This document shows positions 35,655 to 43,372 of a stretch of DNA of 64,000 nt, in pieces; the first letter of the stretch is position 1; every line of letters begins with the position of its first letter. Both the position numbers and the translations under genes were made by a program. This stretch comes from UBA2377 sp964429385 (lineage in GTDB: Bacteria > Verrucomicrobiota > Verrucomicrobiia > Opitutales > Opitutaceae). The notes beneath the pieces were generated by a model. It was not told the origin of the DNA. It did not search any database and saw only the letters and a program-made list of their open reading frames with translations. Where the stretch lies: contig CAYSBR010000018.1 of NCBI GenBank assembly GCA_964429385.1, forward strand, positions 1-64,000, given 5' to 3'.

Positions 35655-36022
35655 GTCCGGCAGCTAGCGGACACCCTTCCTCGGGCGCAAGTTAACCTTC
35701 CGCACTATCAAGGTCCCGACCGGACTCACAGGCCGTTCCCATCGGCGACCACTCGGCGTTCGAGTGAATCACTTCATCCACCGTATCAGGCCGCTTTCCA
35801 GCGCTCCCTTTCTCCAAGCGGTAATCAAACCAAGCGGCAGCGGACAGATCCATTAGTCGGTCTAATCAATCGGCATAATTTACCGCATTATAAGATACCG
35901 AGTCTCAATATTCTTGAATCCCTTGTTTGATTATGAGTCTCATTTTCCTTCAAGAGGCGCACGCTCTTCTGCTTCATCAAGAAAGAGCGCGCGCCGTTCA
36001 CCTCTCTCATTCTGACCACACC
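35655..36022. other. Long intergenic region with no gene; AT-rich 3' half
   Basis: The 368-base divergent gap between the TPR protein (-) and the FepA-like receptor (+) has no convincing ORF. Its right half (35860-35950) is clearly AT-rich compared with the surroundings, contains ATAAT/ATTAT inverted units near 35875-35892 and two Fur-like boxes, and is the likely receptor promoter. Confidence 0.6.
35894..35947 (+). promoter_or_regulatory. Two Fur-box-like sites upstream of the FepA-like receptor
   Basis: GATTATGAGTCTCATTTTC (35929-35947) matches the 19-bp Fur consensus at 14 of 19 positions by hand count. GATACCGAGTCTCAATATT (35894-35912) matches at about 12 of 19. Both share the palindromic core GAGTCTC at a 35-base spacing. 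They lie 76-129 bases before the receptor ATG, where iron-dependent repression would act. Confidence 0.5.
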
Positions 36023-38194
36023 ATGAACACCGCGTTTATAATCCATAAATTACTTAAAACCCGTTATTTGAGTACAATCGTGCTCTCCTGCACCTGTGCG
36101 CTCTCGCCCGCCTTTGCGCAGACCGGCCAAACCGGTGATGATGCCGAAGTTTACAAGCTCGATCAACTGGTCGTCACGGCTGCCGGGTTTGAGCAACAAA
36201 TCCGAAATGCGCCTGCCAGTATTTCCGTGATCAACCGGCAGGAGCTGGAGCAAAAGCGCATCAACAGTCTGGCGGAAGCGTTGGGCGACATCGAGGGCAT
36301 CGATGTCGGCGACAGCGCCGGCAAAACCGGTGGCCTCAACATCAGCATCCGCGGCATGCCCAGCGACTACACGCTCATCCTGGTGGATGGCCGACGCCAG
36401 AACGCCGCCGGCAACATCACCCCCAACGGCTTTGGCGAAACTTCCACCAGCTTTCTGCCACCGCCTTCCGCCATTGAGCGCATCGAGGTCATCCGTGGCC
36501 CCATGTCCACCCTTTACGGCTCCGATGCCATGGGCGGCGTAGTGAACATCATCACCCACAAGGTGAACCAAACCTGGTCCGGCTCCCTCACCGGCGGCGG
36601 CACCCTCCAGGAAGACAGCGATTTCGGCAACACCTACACCGGCAACTTCTACGTCAGCGGCCCGCTCCTCGACAAACTCGGCCTCACCCTCCGCGGCAGC
36701 CACTTCAAGCGTGTCGCCTCCGATCTTTCCTACACCAACGCTACCGGCAATGAGGTCGAGGTCAGCAAGCGTGGCCCCAGCCCCGTCGAGTCCAACATCG
36801 ACACCCTCGGCGCCCGTCTCACTTTCATCCCCAACGCCAATCACGATCTCTGGCTGGATGCCGATTGGGCCTGGCAGACATACGACAACTCCTTCGCCCA
36901 GCTCGGCACCCTCGGAGTGCAAGGCTACACGGAGAAGCAAAAATTCAACCGCGAGCAATTCACGGCCGCCCATACCTGGCGGCTCGGCACCGGGGTTATC
37001 GAGTCGAGCCTCATGAAGAATTTCACCGAGACGATCGGTCGCACCATTCCCAACGGCACGCCTGGCAAGGTGCCCGGCAGCCCCCGGACCCTCGAAAGCG
37101 AGAACCTCGTCTTCGACACCAAGGGCGTGGTCAGCCTCGGCCGCCACACCCTCAGCCTCGGCGGTCAGTATTGGGAAGCCGAGATGGTGGATGGCGTCGC
37201 CCCGGCCCCTTACGAGCACACCCAATGGGCGGTCTTCGCCGAAAACGAATGGCGTTTCATTGACAGCGTCGGTCTCACCCTCGGCCTGCGTCACGACGAT
37301 CACAGCACCTTCGGCGGCCACACCAACCCGCGGGCGTATCTCGTCTGGAACGCCACCGCCAACTGGACCGTCAAAGGCGGCATCAGCAAGGGCTTCAAAG
37401 TGCCGCGCCTCGACCAGCTGGCCGACGGCATCACCGGTTTCACGGGCCAGGGCACCCGCCCGACGATCGGCACACCTTCGCTGAAACCCGAGACCAGCAC
37501 CACCACGGAACTCGGCATCGCCTACGACAATCACCGCGGATTCCTGGCCAACCTCAGCGTCTTCAACAACGAATTCCAGGACAAGATCGCCTCCGGCCCC
37601 GGCCTGCCGAACTGCAGCTTTGCCACCAGCCCCAACCGGCCCGGTTGCGTGGACTATGGCAACTGGCCCGCAGTGGATGAATACGGCCAGAGCATCAACA
37701 TCGACGAAGCCGTCACCCAGGGCTTCGAGATTTCCTCCCGTATCCGCCTTTCCGACCGGTGGACACTCCTGACCAACTACACCTACACGGACAGCGAGCA
37801 GAAGAGCGGCGCCAACATCGGCCAGCCTCTCACCAACACGCCCCGCCACATGGTCAACGCCCGCCTCCGCTGGGAGGCCACCAGCCGCGTCTCCCTCTGG
37901 ATCAACGGCGAATACCGCAGCGGGCGCTTCCGCGCCGAGGACAGCGCCACCAGCCGGGCCAAGGCCACCTACGGCGACTACCGGGCCTACGACCTCTATC
38001 ACCTCGGCGGCGCCTTCCGCCTCGCCGAGAACGTCACCCTCAACGCCACGATCTACAACCTCCTCGACAAGGACTTCGTCACCTACGGACCTTACGTGAG
38101 CAACACGAACACGGGCGCCATCTCCTACACCAACCTCTACAGCAACAATCAGGAACCCCGTCGTATCTGGGTCTCCACGACGCTGACCTTCTGA
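36023..38194 (+). CDS. TonB-dependent siderophore-type receptor (FepA/CirA-like)
   Basis: The 723-residue protein has a signal peptide (STIVLSCTCALSPAFA), a TonB box in YKLDQLVVTAAGFEQ, a plug (PASISVINRQELEQKRI, LNISIRGMPSDYTLILVDGRR, AIERIEVIRGPMSTLYGSDAMGGVVNIIT) and a 22-strand barrel ending in VSTTLTF. GPMSTLYGSDAMGGV and the barrel loops match FepA/CirA ferric-catecholate receptors. The ATG at 36023 directly precedes the signal peptide; the frame is open 32 codons upstream. Fur-like boxes precede it and an intrinsic terminator follows immediately. Confidence 0.94.
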   Translation: MNTAFIIHKLLKTRYLSTIVLSCTCALSPAFAQTGQTGDDAEVYKLDQLVVTAAGFEQQIRNAPASISVINRQELEQKRINSLAEALGDIEGIDVGDSAGKTGGLNISIRGMPSDYTLILVDGRRQNAAGNITPNGFGETSTSFLPPPSAIERIEVIRGPMSTLYGSDAMGGVVNIITHKVNQTWSGSLTGGGTLQEDSDFGNTYTGNFYVSGPLLDKLGLTLRGSHFKRVASDLSYTNATGNEVEVSKRGPSPVESNIDTLGARLTFIPNANHDLWLDADWAWQTYDNSFAQLGTLGVQGYTEKQKFNREQFTAAHTWRLGTGVIESSLMKNFTETIGRTIPNGTPGKVPGSPRTLESENLVFDTKGVVSLGRHTLSLGGQYWEAEMVDGVAPAPYEHTQWAVFAENEWRFIDSVGLTLGLRHDDHSTFGGHTNPRAYLVWNATANWTVKGGISKGFKVPRLDQLADGITGFTGQGTRPTIGTPSLKPETSTTTELGIAYDNHRGFLANLSVFNNEFQDKIASGPGLPNCSFATSPNRPGCVDYGNWPAVDEYGQSINIDEAVTQGFEISSRIRLSDRWTLLTNYTYTDSEQKSGANIGQPLTNTPRHMVNARLRWEATSRVSLWINGEYRSGRFRAEDSATSRAKATYGDYRAYDLYHLGGAFRLAENVTLNATIYNLLDKDFVTYGPYVSNTNTGAISYTNLYSNNQEPRRIWVSTTLTF

Positions 38195-38198
38195 TCCC

Positions 38199-38232
38199 AA
38201 GCCGCGGGGCCCGCGCCCCCCGGCTTGTTTTT
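38199..38232 (+). terminator. Intrinsic terminator of the FepA-like receptor
   Basis: AAGCCG (38199-38204) pairs with CGGCTT (38221-38226) around a G/C-rich inner stem, followed by GTTTTTT (38227-38233). It begins four bases after the stop codon. Confidence 0.8.
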
Positions 38233-38281
38233 CAACCTTACGATTTGCCGCATGCGCCACCTCCTTCATTTTGGGGCCGCC

Positions 38282-38920
38282 ATGCGGCATTTTATTTTTT
38301 TGCTCTGCGCGCTCTGTCTTCTCGGCTTCGCTCACGCCGCTCCCGCCGACACCGACCCGCTCCTCGGCGCTCCGCTGACTCTCCGCCTCCGGCCTTCCCT
38401 CGGCCCGACCGACGCCAGCCTCATCGTGATTGAGGTGCGCAGCTTCAAGTGCGCCCACTGTCGCGCCTTTCACGAAAATGTTTTTCCCACCCTGCGCGAA
38501 CGCTACCTCACCTCAGGTCTTGTCCGCTGGGTGACCCTCAACGGCACGCCCGATCCCGCGGATGCCCTCGCCGCCCCGTTCATTATCGCCCGGTGCGCTC
38601 TTCGCCACGACAGCTACGCCACTCTGGAGCCATTCCTCTTCCGGCATGGCAACCGCAGTACCAGCTGGCTTTACGGCCAGGCTCCCGCCCAGGCCGGGGA
38701 AGCGGCCGACCTGCTGGCCGCCTGTATTCGCACCGGCGACAGCCAGGCGGAGGTCCGGGCCGATTTCGCCGAGATCGCCGCCCTCAAGGTCACCGTTCTC
38801 CCCACCTTCATCCTGCGCAAACGCCTGCCCGACGGCCGTTTCATCGAAACCCGCATTGAAGGCTACCCGCAGGCCGATCATTTCCAGCGGGTGATGAGCC
38901 AGCTCCAAGTCCAGCAGTGA
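38282..38920 (+). CDS. Periplasmic DsbA-like thioredoxin-fold protein
   Basis: The 212-residue protein has a signal peptide (MRHFIFLLCALCLLGFAHA) and a thioredoxin-fold oxidoreductase motif CAHC in VRSFKCAHCRAFHENVFP, like DsbA/DsbG proteins that have CPHC. The cis-proline loop is visible as VTVLPTFILRK. It may oxidise or carry thiols in the periplasm. The ATG at 38282 directly heads the signal peptide; an in-frame ATG at 38252 is possible. Its stop TGA (38918-38920) overlaps the GTG of the next small gene, so the three genes to 39524 appear translationally coupled. Confidence 0.83.
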   Translation: MRHFIFLLCALCLLGFAHAAPADTDPLLGAPLTLRLRPSLGPTDASLIVIEVRSFKCAHCRAFHENVFPTLRERYLTSGLVRWVTLNGTPDPADALAAPFIIARCALRHDSYATLEPFLFRHGNRSTSWLYGQAPAQAGEAADLLAACIRTGDSQAEVRADFAEIAALKVTVLPTFILRKRLPDGRFIETRIEGYPQADHFQRVMSQLQVQQ

Positions 38921-39099
38921 TCTCCGGCGGCCTGCAGCATTTATGCGCCGCAGCGCGCGCCCTCCGGATCCGGCGCTTGGTCCTCCTGCTCGCCGCGGCT
39001 CTCGTCGCCGCCTTGGTGTCCGACTGGCTGCGCTCCGATGGCCGCCTGCTTTTCCCCCGGCCCGCCGCCCCGGTTTTCCACACCCTGCCCGCTCCATGA
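38917..39099 (+). CDS. Small single-pass membrane protein
   Basis: The 60-residue product starts at GTG 38917, overlapping the preceding stop (GTGA), and its own stop overlaps the following ATG (ATGA at 39096-39099). It has a basic N-terminal part (ARALRIRR), one transmembrane helix (LVLLLAAALVAALVSDWL) and a short Pro-rich tail. Double coupling to a DsbA-like and a MauE-like gene strongly suggests it is real. No family is recognised; it may be a partner or anchor for the redox pair. Confidence 0.65.
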   Translation: MISGGLQHLCAAARALRIRRLVLLLAAALVAALVSDWLRSDGRLLFPRPAAPVFHTLPAP

Positions 39100-39524
39100 A
39101 GCCCCGCCTCGCGATGCTCATCCGGCTCATCCTCGGGGTCGTCTTCCTCTGGGCTTCGCTCGCCAAGCTGCTGGCTCCCGCCGCCTTTTTCGGCGCGCTC
39201 CTCGGCTATCAACTGCCGCTCGGCGAAACCACCCTGCGCCTGCTCGCCCTGACCCTTCCCTGGCTGGAGCTGCTCTGCGGCGCCGCCCTGATTGGCAATT
39301 TCTGGCCGGAAACCGTACGGCCGGTCGTGGCCGCGCTTTGCCTCGGCTTCATCCTCGCGCTGACCCAGGCCCTCCTGCGCGGCCTGCCGGTTGATTGCGG
39401 CTGCTTCGGGGGCGCCGGCCCGGTCTGGCTGGCCCACCCCGCCGTCGCGCTGGGGCGGGCGTTGCTGCTCTTCGCCGCCTCACTCGCACTGCTGCCTGTC
39501 CCGGCCGCTACATCCGGCAGATGA
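39096..39524 (+). CDS. MauE/DoxX-like redox-associated membrane protein
   Basis: The 142-residue protein has four transmembrane helices and the MauE-type signature with paired cysteines in LPVDCGCFGGAGP (about residue 107). These proteins are proposed to exchange electrons with thioredoxin-fold partners, fitting the DsbA-like gene two positions upstream. It starts inside the ATGA overlap with the small membrane gene. The 3' end overlaps the convergent pckG by 17 bases. Confidence 0.85.
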   Translation: MKPRLAMLIRLILGVVFLWASLAKLLAPAAFFGALLGYQLPLGETTLRLLALTLPWLELLCGAALIGNFWPETVRPVVAALCLGFILALTQALLRGLPVDCGCFGGAGPVWLAHPAVALGRALLLFAASLALLPVPAATSGR

Positions 39525-41322
39525 GCAGCTCGCGCTCGTAGATCATCTCCTTCGGCAGGTGATCGTGCAGATCAATGAAGAGTTCCTCGTGGCTGATGAC
39601 CTCGGCGCGCCACGCGGCGCGATCGAAGGCCTGCAACTCCTCGAACTGCTCGCGAGGGAAATCAAAACCGTTCCAGTCGATATCCTCATAACGGGGCATC
39701 CAGCCGATGGGCGTCTCGCGGCCCAGGGCGCGGCCGCGCGACCGGTCCACGATCCACTTGAGCACGCGCATGTTCTCGCCAAAACCCGGCCAGAGGAAAT
39801 TGCCGTCCTTGTCCTTGCGGAACCAGTTGACGTGAAACAGGCGCGGCGTGGTGCCGAGCTTCTTCTGCATGACAATCCAATGGCGGAAATAATCGCCCAT
39901 GTGGTAACCGCAGAACGGCAGCATCGCAAAAGGATCGCGGCGAACCTTGCCAATCGTGCCCGCGGCGGCGGCGGTCATCTCGCTGCCCATCGTCGCGCCG
40001 ATGTAAACCCCGTTCGACCAGTTGAACGCCTGGTAAACCAGCGGCATCGTCGTCGCGCGGCGACCACCGAAGATCATCGCGCTGATCGGCACGCCTTCCG
40101 GCTTCTCCCAGTCGGGATCCATCGTGGGGCACTGCGAGGCCGGCGCGGTGAAGCGCGCATTCGGGTGCGCGGCCTTGCGGCCGCAGCCCGGCGTCCACGG
40201 ATTGCCCTGCCAGTCGAGACAGGCTTCCGGCGGCTCGTCGGTCATGCCCTCCCACCACACGCCGCCATCGGGCGTGAGCGCGACGTTGGTAAAGATCGTG
40301 TTCTTCGCCAGCGCGGCCATCGCGTTGGGATTGGTCTTCACACTCGTGCCGGGCGCCACGCCGAAAAAGCCCGCCTCGGGATTGATGGCGCGGAGCTGGC
40401 CGTTCGCATCGGGTTTGATCCACGCGATGTCGTCACCGACGGTCCACACCCTCCAACCCGCGTCCGAAAAGGACCTCGGCGGCACGAGCATGGCGAAGTT
40501 CGTCTTGCCGCAGGCGCTGGGAAACGCCGCGGTCACATAGGTTTTCTCCCCCTGCGGATTTTCGACGCCGAGGATGAGCATGTGTTCGGCCATCCAGCCT
40601 TCGTCGCGCGCCATCGCGCTGGCGATGCGGAGCGCGAAACACTTTTTGCCCAGCAGGGCGTTGCCGCCGTAGCCCGAGCCATAGCTCCAGATTTCACGCG
40701 TCTCCGGAAAATGAACGATGTATTTCTCCCCGTTGCACGGCCAGGCCACGTCCTTCTGCCCGGGAGCGAGCGGCGCGCCGACGGAGTGCATGCAGGGCAC
40801 GACACGCTTCTCGCCCTTGTCGATCTCCCTGAACACCGGCAGGCCGATGCGCGCCATGATGCGCATGTTGACGACAACATAGGGCGAGTCGGTCAACTGC
40901 ACGCCGATCTGCGCCATCGGCGATCCGACCGGACCCATGCTGAACGCCAGCACATACAACGTGCGGCCCTTCATGCAGCCGGCGAAGAGCCCGCGCAGCG
41001 TCTTGCGCATCTCGTAAGGGTTCACCCAGTTGTTCGTCGGTCCCGCCGCATCCTTGGACAGGGAACAGATGAACGTGCGGTCCTCCACCCGCGCGACATC
41101 GCTGGCATCGCTGCGGGCGTAATAACAGCCGGGCCAGAGCTGTTCGTTCAGTTTGGTGAATGTCCCCGCGTCCACCAGCTGCGTGCAAAGCCCATCGTAT
41201 TCCTCCGGCGATCCATCCACCCAGTGGACCTGGTCGGGCTGGCAAAGCTCGACCATTTTCTCGACCCACCGCAGCAGGTGCTTGTTTTCACTCAGAGGCT
41301 TGGCGGAGTGGCTCTTTTTCAT
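39508..41322 (-). CDS. pckG: Phosphoenolpyruvate carboxykinase (GTP)
   Basis: Converts oxaloacetate and GTP to phosphoenolpyruvate, CO2 and GDP in gluconeogenesis. The 604-residue length and motifs are those of the GTP-dependent class: the P-loop with reactive cysteine FPSACGKTN, GDDIAWIK (kinase 2 aspartates), EAGFFGVAPGTS, FGGRRATT, and FAMLPFCGYHMGDYF. It is convergent with the MauE-like gene. Together with PutA and the sugar-acid cluster it fits growth on amino acids and organic acids. Confidence 0.97.
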   Translation of the reverse strand: MKKSHSAKPLSENKHLLRWVEKMVELCQPDQVHWVDGSPEEYDGLCTQLVDAGTFTKLNEQLWPGCYYARSDASDVARVEDRTFICSLSKDAAGPTNNWVNPYEMRKTLRGLFAGCMKGRTLYVLAFSMGPVGSPMAQIGVQLTDSPYVVVNMRIMARIGLPVFREIDKGEKRVVPCMHSVGAPLAPGQKDVAWPCNGEKYIVHFPETREIWSYGSGYGGNALLGKKCFALRIASAMARDEGWMAEHMLILGVENPQGEKTYVTAAFPSACGKTNFAMLVPPRSFSDAGWRVWTVGDDIAWIKPDANGQLRAINPEAGFFGVAPGTSVKTNPNAMAALAKNTIFTNVALTPDGGVWWEGMTDEPPEACLDWQGNPWTPGCGRKAAHPNARFTAPASQCPTMDPDWEKPEGVPISAMIFGGRRATTMPLVYQAFNWSNGVYIGATMGSEMTAAAAGTIGKVRRDPFAMLPFCGYHMGDYFRHWIVMQKKLGTTPRLFHVNWFRKDKDGNFLWPGFGENMRVLKWIVDRSRGRALGRETPIGWMPRYEDIDWNGFDFPREQFEELQAFDRAAWRAEVISHEELFIDLHDHLPKEMIYERELLICRM

Positions 41323-41425
41323 GCCGCGAGTTTACACGGCGCCGCGCGCTCCGGCCAGCCGCAAAACCCATCCTCCGGGGAAATCACCGCCAATGTTGCC
41401 CTGCATTAGGCGGGCGGGATTTCCC

Positions 41426-42331
41426 TCATGGCATCGGCTCAACGTGCACGGACACGTCGGTGATACCGTGATCCGGGGAGGCCAGCAGGGTATCCTTCAC
41501 CGCGTGGGCGATGTCATGGCCGGTCCGCACGGAAAGGTCTCCATCCACCCGGATCTGGATATCCACATGATGGCTGAGGCCGCTCTTGCGCACGCGGCAT
41601 TTGTCGAGCGCGCCCACCCCCGCCACGCCCAGCGCGAGGGCCCGCACTTCATTTTCCAGGGCCACCGGCACCGCCGCATCCATCACTTCACCCACCGCCC
41701 GCCGGATCATGCGCACACCGTTCCAGGCAATGAGCCCGCAGGCCAGAAGCGCCGCCCAGTCGTCCGCCGCTTCAAAACCCGGCCCGCCCACCAGCGCGAT
41801 GGCAATGCCGATAAAGGCCGCCGCCGAAGTCACCGCATCCGACCAATGGTGCATGGCTTCGGCCCCGAGCGCCGTGCTGCCCATCTCCTTCCCGCCTTCG
41901 ACCAGCCGGCGCGAAAACCATAGCTTCACCCCCACGACCAGCGCCAGCAGCGGCAACGTCCACCAGGCCGGGGCCGCATGCGGCGTGATGATCTCACGCA
42001 CGGCATGCCACGCGATCCAGCCCGCGGCAAAAAGCACGAATCCGGAAACCGCCAGCGCCGACAGCGCCTCGGCCTTCCCATGCCCGAAGGGGTGATCCTC
42101 ATCCGGCGGCTCCGCCGCCACCTTGAACCCCGCCCAGACCAGCGCCGAGGAAATGATATCCAGCAGCGATTCCGCTCCGTCCGCGATCAAGGCATAGGTG
42201 TTGCCCAAAATGCCGCCGGCAAATTTCACCACGGCCAGAATCCCGTTCAGGATGATACCGCGCAGCACCCATTTCGCCCCGGTATGCGCCCGTTGCCGGG
42301 TGAGGGAATGGTGCGAGGGCATCGGATCCAT
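41426..42331 (-). CDS. Cation diffusion facilitator family transporter
   Basis: The 301-residue protein has six transmembrane helices and CDF features. The first metal site is in ALIADGAESLLDIISS (the usual His is Glu here), the second in AMHHWSDAVTSAAAF (HxxxD), with the HPFGHGKAEALSA motif in the loop. A cytoplasmic metallochaperone-like C-terminal domain ends with DVSVHVEPMP. It exports Zn2+, Co2+, Fe2+ or similar metals; selectivity cannot be called. I chose the ATG at 42331 for the family-like N-terminus; GTG 42358 and ATG 42322 are alternatives. It follows the C25-like gene by 63 bases. Confidence 0.92.
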   Translation of the reverse strand: MDPMPSHHSLTRQRAHTGAKWVLRGIILNGILAVVKFAGGILGNTYALIADGAESLLDIISSALVWAGFKVAAEPPDEDHPFGHGKAEALSALAVSGFVLFAAGWIAWHAVREIITPHAAPAWWTLPLLALVVGVKLWFSRRLVEGGKEMGSTALGAEAMHHWSDAVTSAAAFIGIAIALVGGPGFEAADDWAALLACGLIAWNGVRMIRRAVGEVMDAAVPVALENEVRALALGVAGVGALDKCRVRKSGLSHHVDIQIRVDGDLSVRTGHDIAHAVKDTLLASPDHGITDVSVHVEPMP

Positions 42332-42394
42332 GCCGCCAGCGTCGGGTTTCCCGCACACTCAAACAAGACGAAACCCACCCGCGCAGGACCACCG

Positions 42395-43372
42395 CTAGAC
42401 GGACACCGCTTCCCACGGCGGCAGCGCCGCATCCGGCGCGGGCGCAAACACCCGCGCGGCCCCGGTCGTCGCCCCCGCCGCCCCGGCCAGCGGCATCAAC
42501 GGGTCGCCGATAAACCGGTAAGGCGTATGCCGGCGCAACGCCTCCGGCACCTCGGCCGCTTGGACCAACCCGGCCAGCGTCGGCGCAGTCGAGTCCGTCC
42601 ACGCCTCGCACAACGCCGGCCCCCAGCGCCGGTTGTCCTCATGCCGCGTCTTCGTCACCGCCGCCAGCAGCCCGCCGCAGGCTCCCGCCAGCACAACACG
42701 CTCGGCGAAACTCAAGCCGGTCCGGTAGCGGCTCGCATTCTCACAGCACAACGCCAGCAACCCGCCGACCGGCTCGGCCCAGGGAGCCGCAAAATCGCCC
42801 GCGCGCACGCCGTGGTAGCCCGCCCAGCCCCGTGGTCGGCCATGCCCGAAATAGACCGCCAGCGCCGGCCCCAGCCGCAGACCCGCCAGCATGTCCGTGC
42901 GGCTGAGGCGGTCCGCCGTCCAGTGGAACACCTGTTCCGCCTGTTTCTGTTTCTCCGCCCAGCGCACTGCCCGCAGTCCCGAACGCAAAAAGCGATCCTC
43001 CCACTGCCCGAGCACCACCAGCGAGCGGGCTTCAACCGGTCGCGCGAGCACCCGCGCCGCCGCCGCCGCATAGGCCGCCAGCGCCACGCCCACATCCGGC
43101 AGCCAGCCAACCGGCACAGGCCGCCCGCCTCCAGCTGTCAGGAAAAGCCCCGGCAGCATGGTTCCGGGTGAGCGACGGCGATCCCCCACGATCAGCACGC
43201 CCGCCGTCTCCCGCGGCAGATGCCGCGCCGGCTCCGCCAGGAACCCCTCCACCGGACCTTCTAAAATCACCACCGGCTGTCGGGCCCGCCGGGCCGCCAG
43301 CAGCGGCGCCAGCGAAGTGATCGCCGGCGCCGGGCCGGCGATCACCCATGCACCTGGATCCGATCCACTCAT
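42395..43372 (-). CDS. C25/caspase-like cysteine peptidase (clan CD-type dyad)
   Basis: The 325-residue product has the architecture of peptidase C25/caspase-fold domains: a His at 177 in LAVYFGHGRPRGW, a Cys dyad partner at 209-210 in GLLALCCENASR, followed by FAERVVLAGACGGLLAAV and the C25-like YRFIGDPLMPL near residue 290. The N-terminal 170 residues are Ala-rich with little similarity to anything I recognise. No signal peptide is present, unlike secreted gingipains. It starts in a TGA/ATG overlap with the solenoid gene (43369-43372), so the two are translationally coupled. The target may be the neighbouring large proteins. The C25 assignment is by pattern only. Confidence 0.7.
   Translation of the reverse strand: MSGSDPGAWVIAGPAPAITSLAPLLAARRARQPVVILEGPVEGFLAEPARHLPRETAGVLIVGDRRRSPGTMLPGLFLTAGGGRPVPVGWLPDVGVALAAYAAAAARVLARPVEARSLVVLGQWEDRFLRSGLRAVRWAEKQKQAEQVFHWTADRLSRTDMLAGLRLGPALAVYFGHGRPRGWAGYHGVRAGDFAAPWAEPVGGLLALCCENASRYRTGLSFAERVVLAGACGGLLAAVTKTRHEDNRRWGPALCEAWTDSTAPTLAGLVQAAEVPEALRRHTPYRFIGDPLMPLAGAAGATTGAARVFAPAPDAALPPWEAVSV

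Noticed and set aside
36050..38473. An 807-codon open frame on the minus strand opposite the FepA-like receptor
   Set aside because: Shadow of the receptor gene; acidic low-complexity translation.
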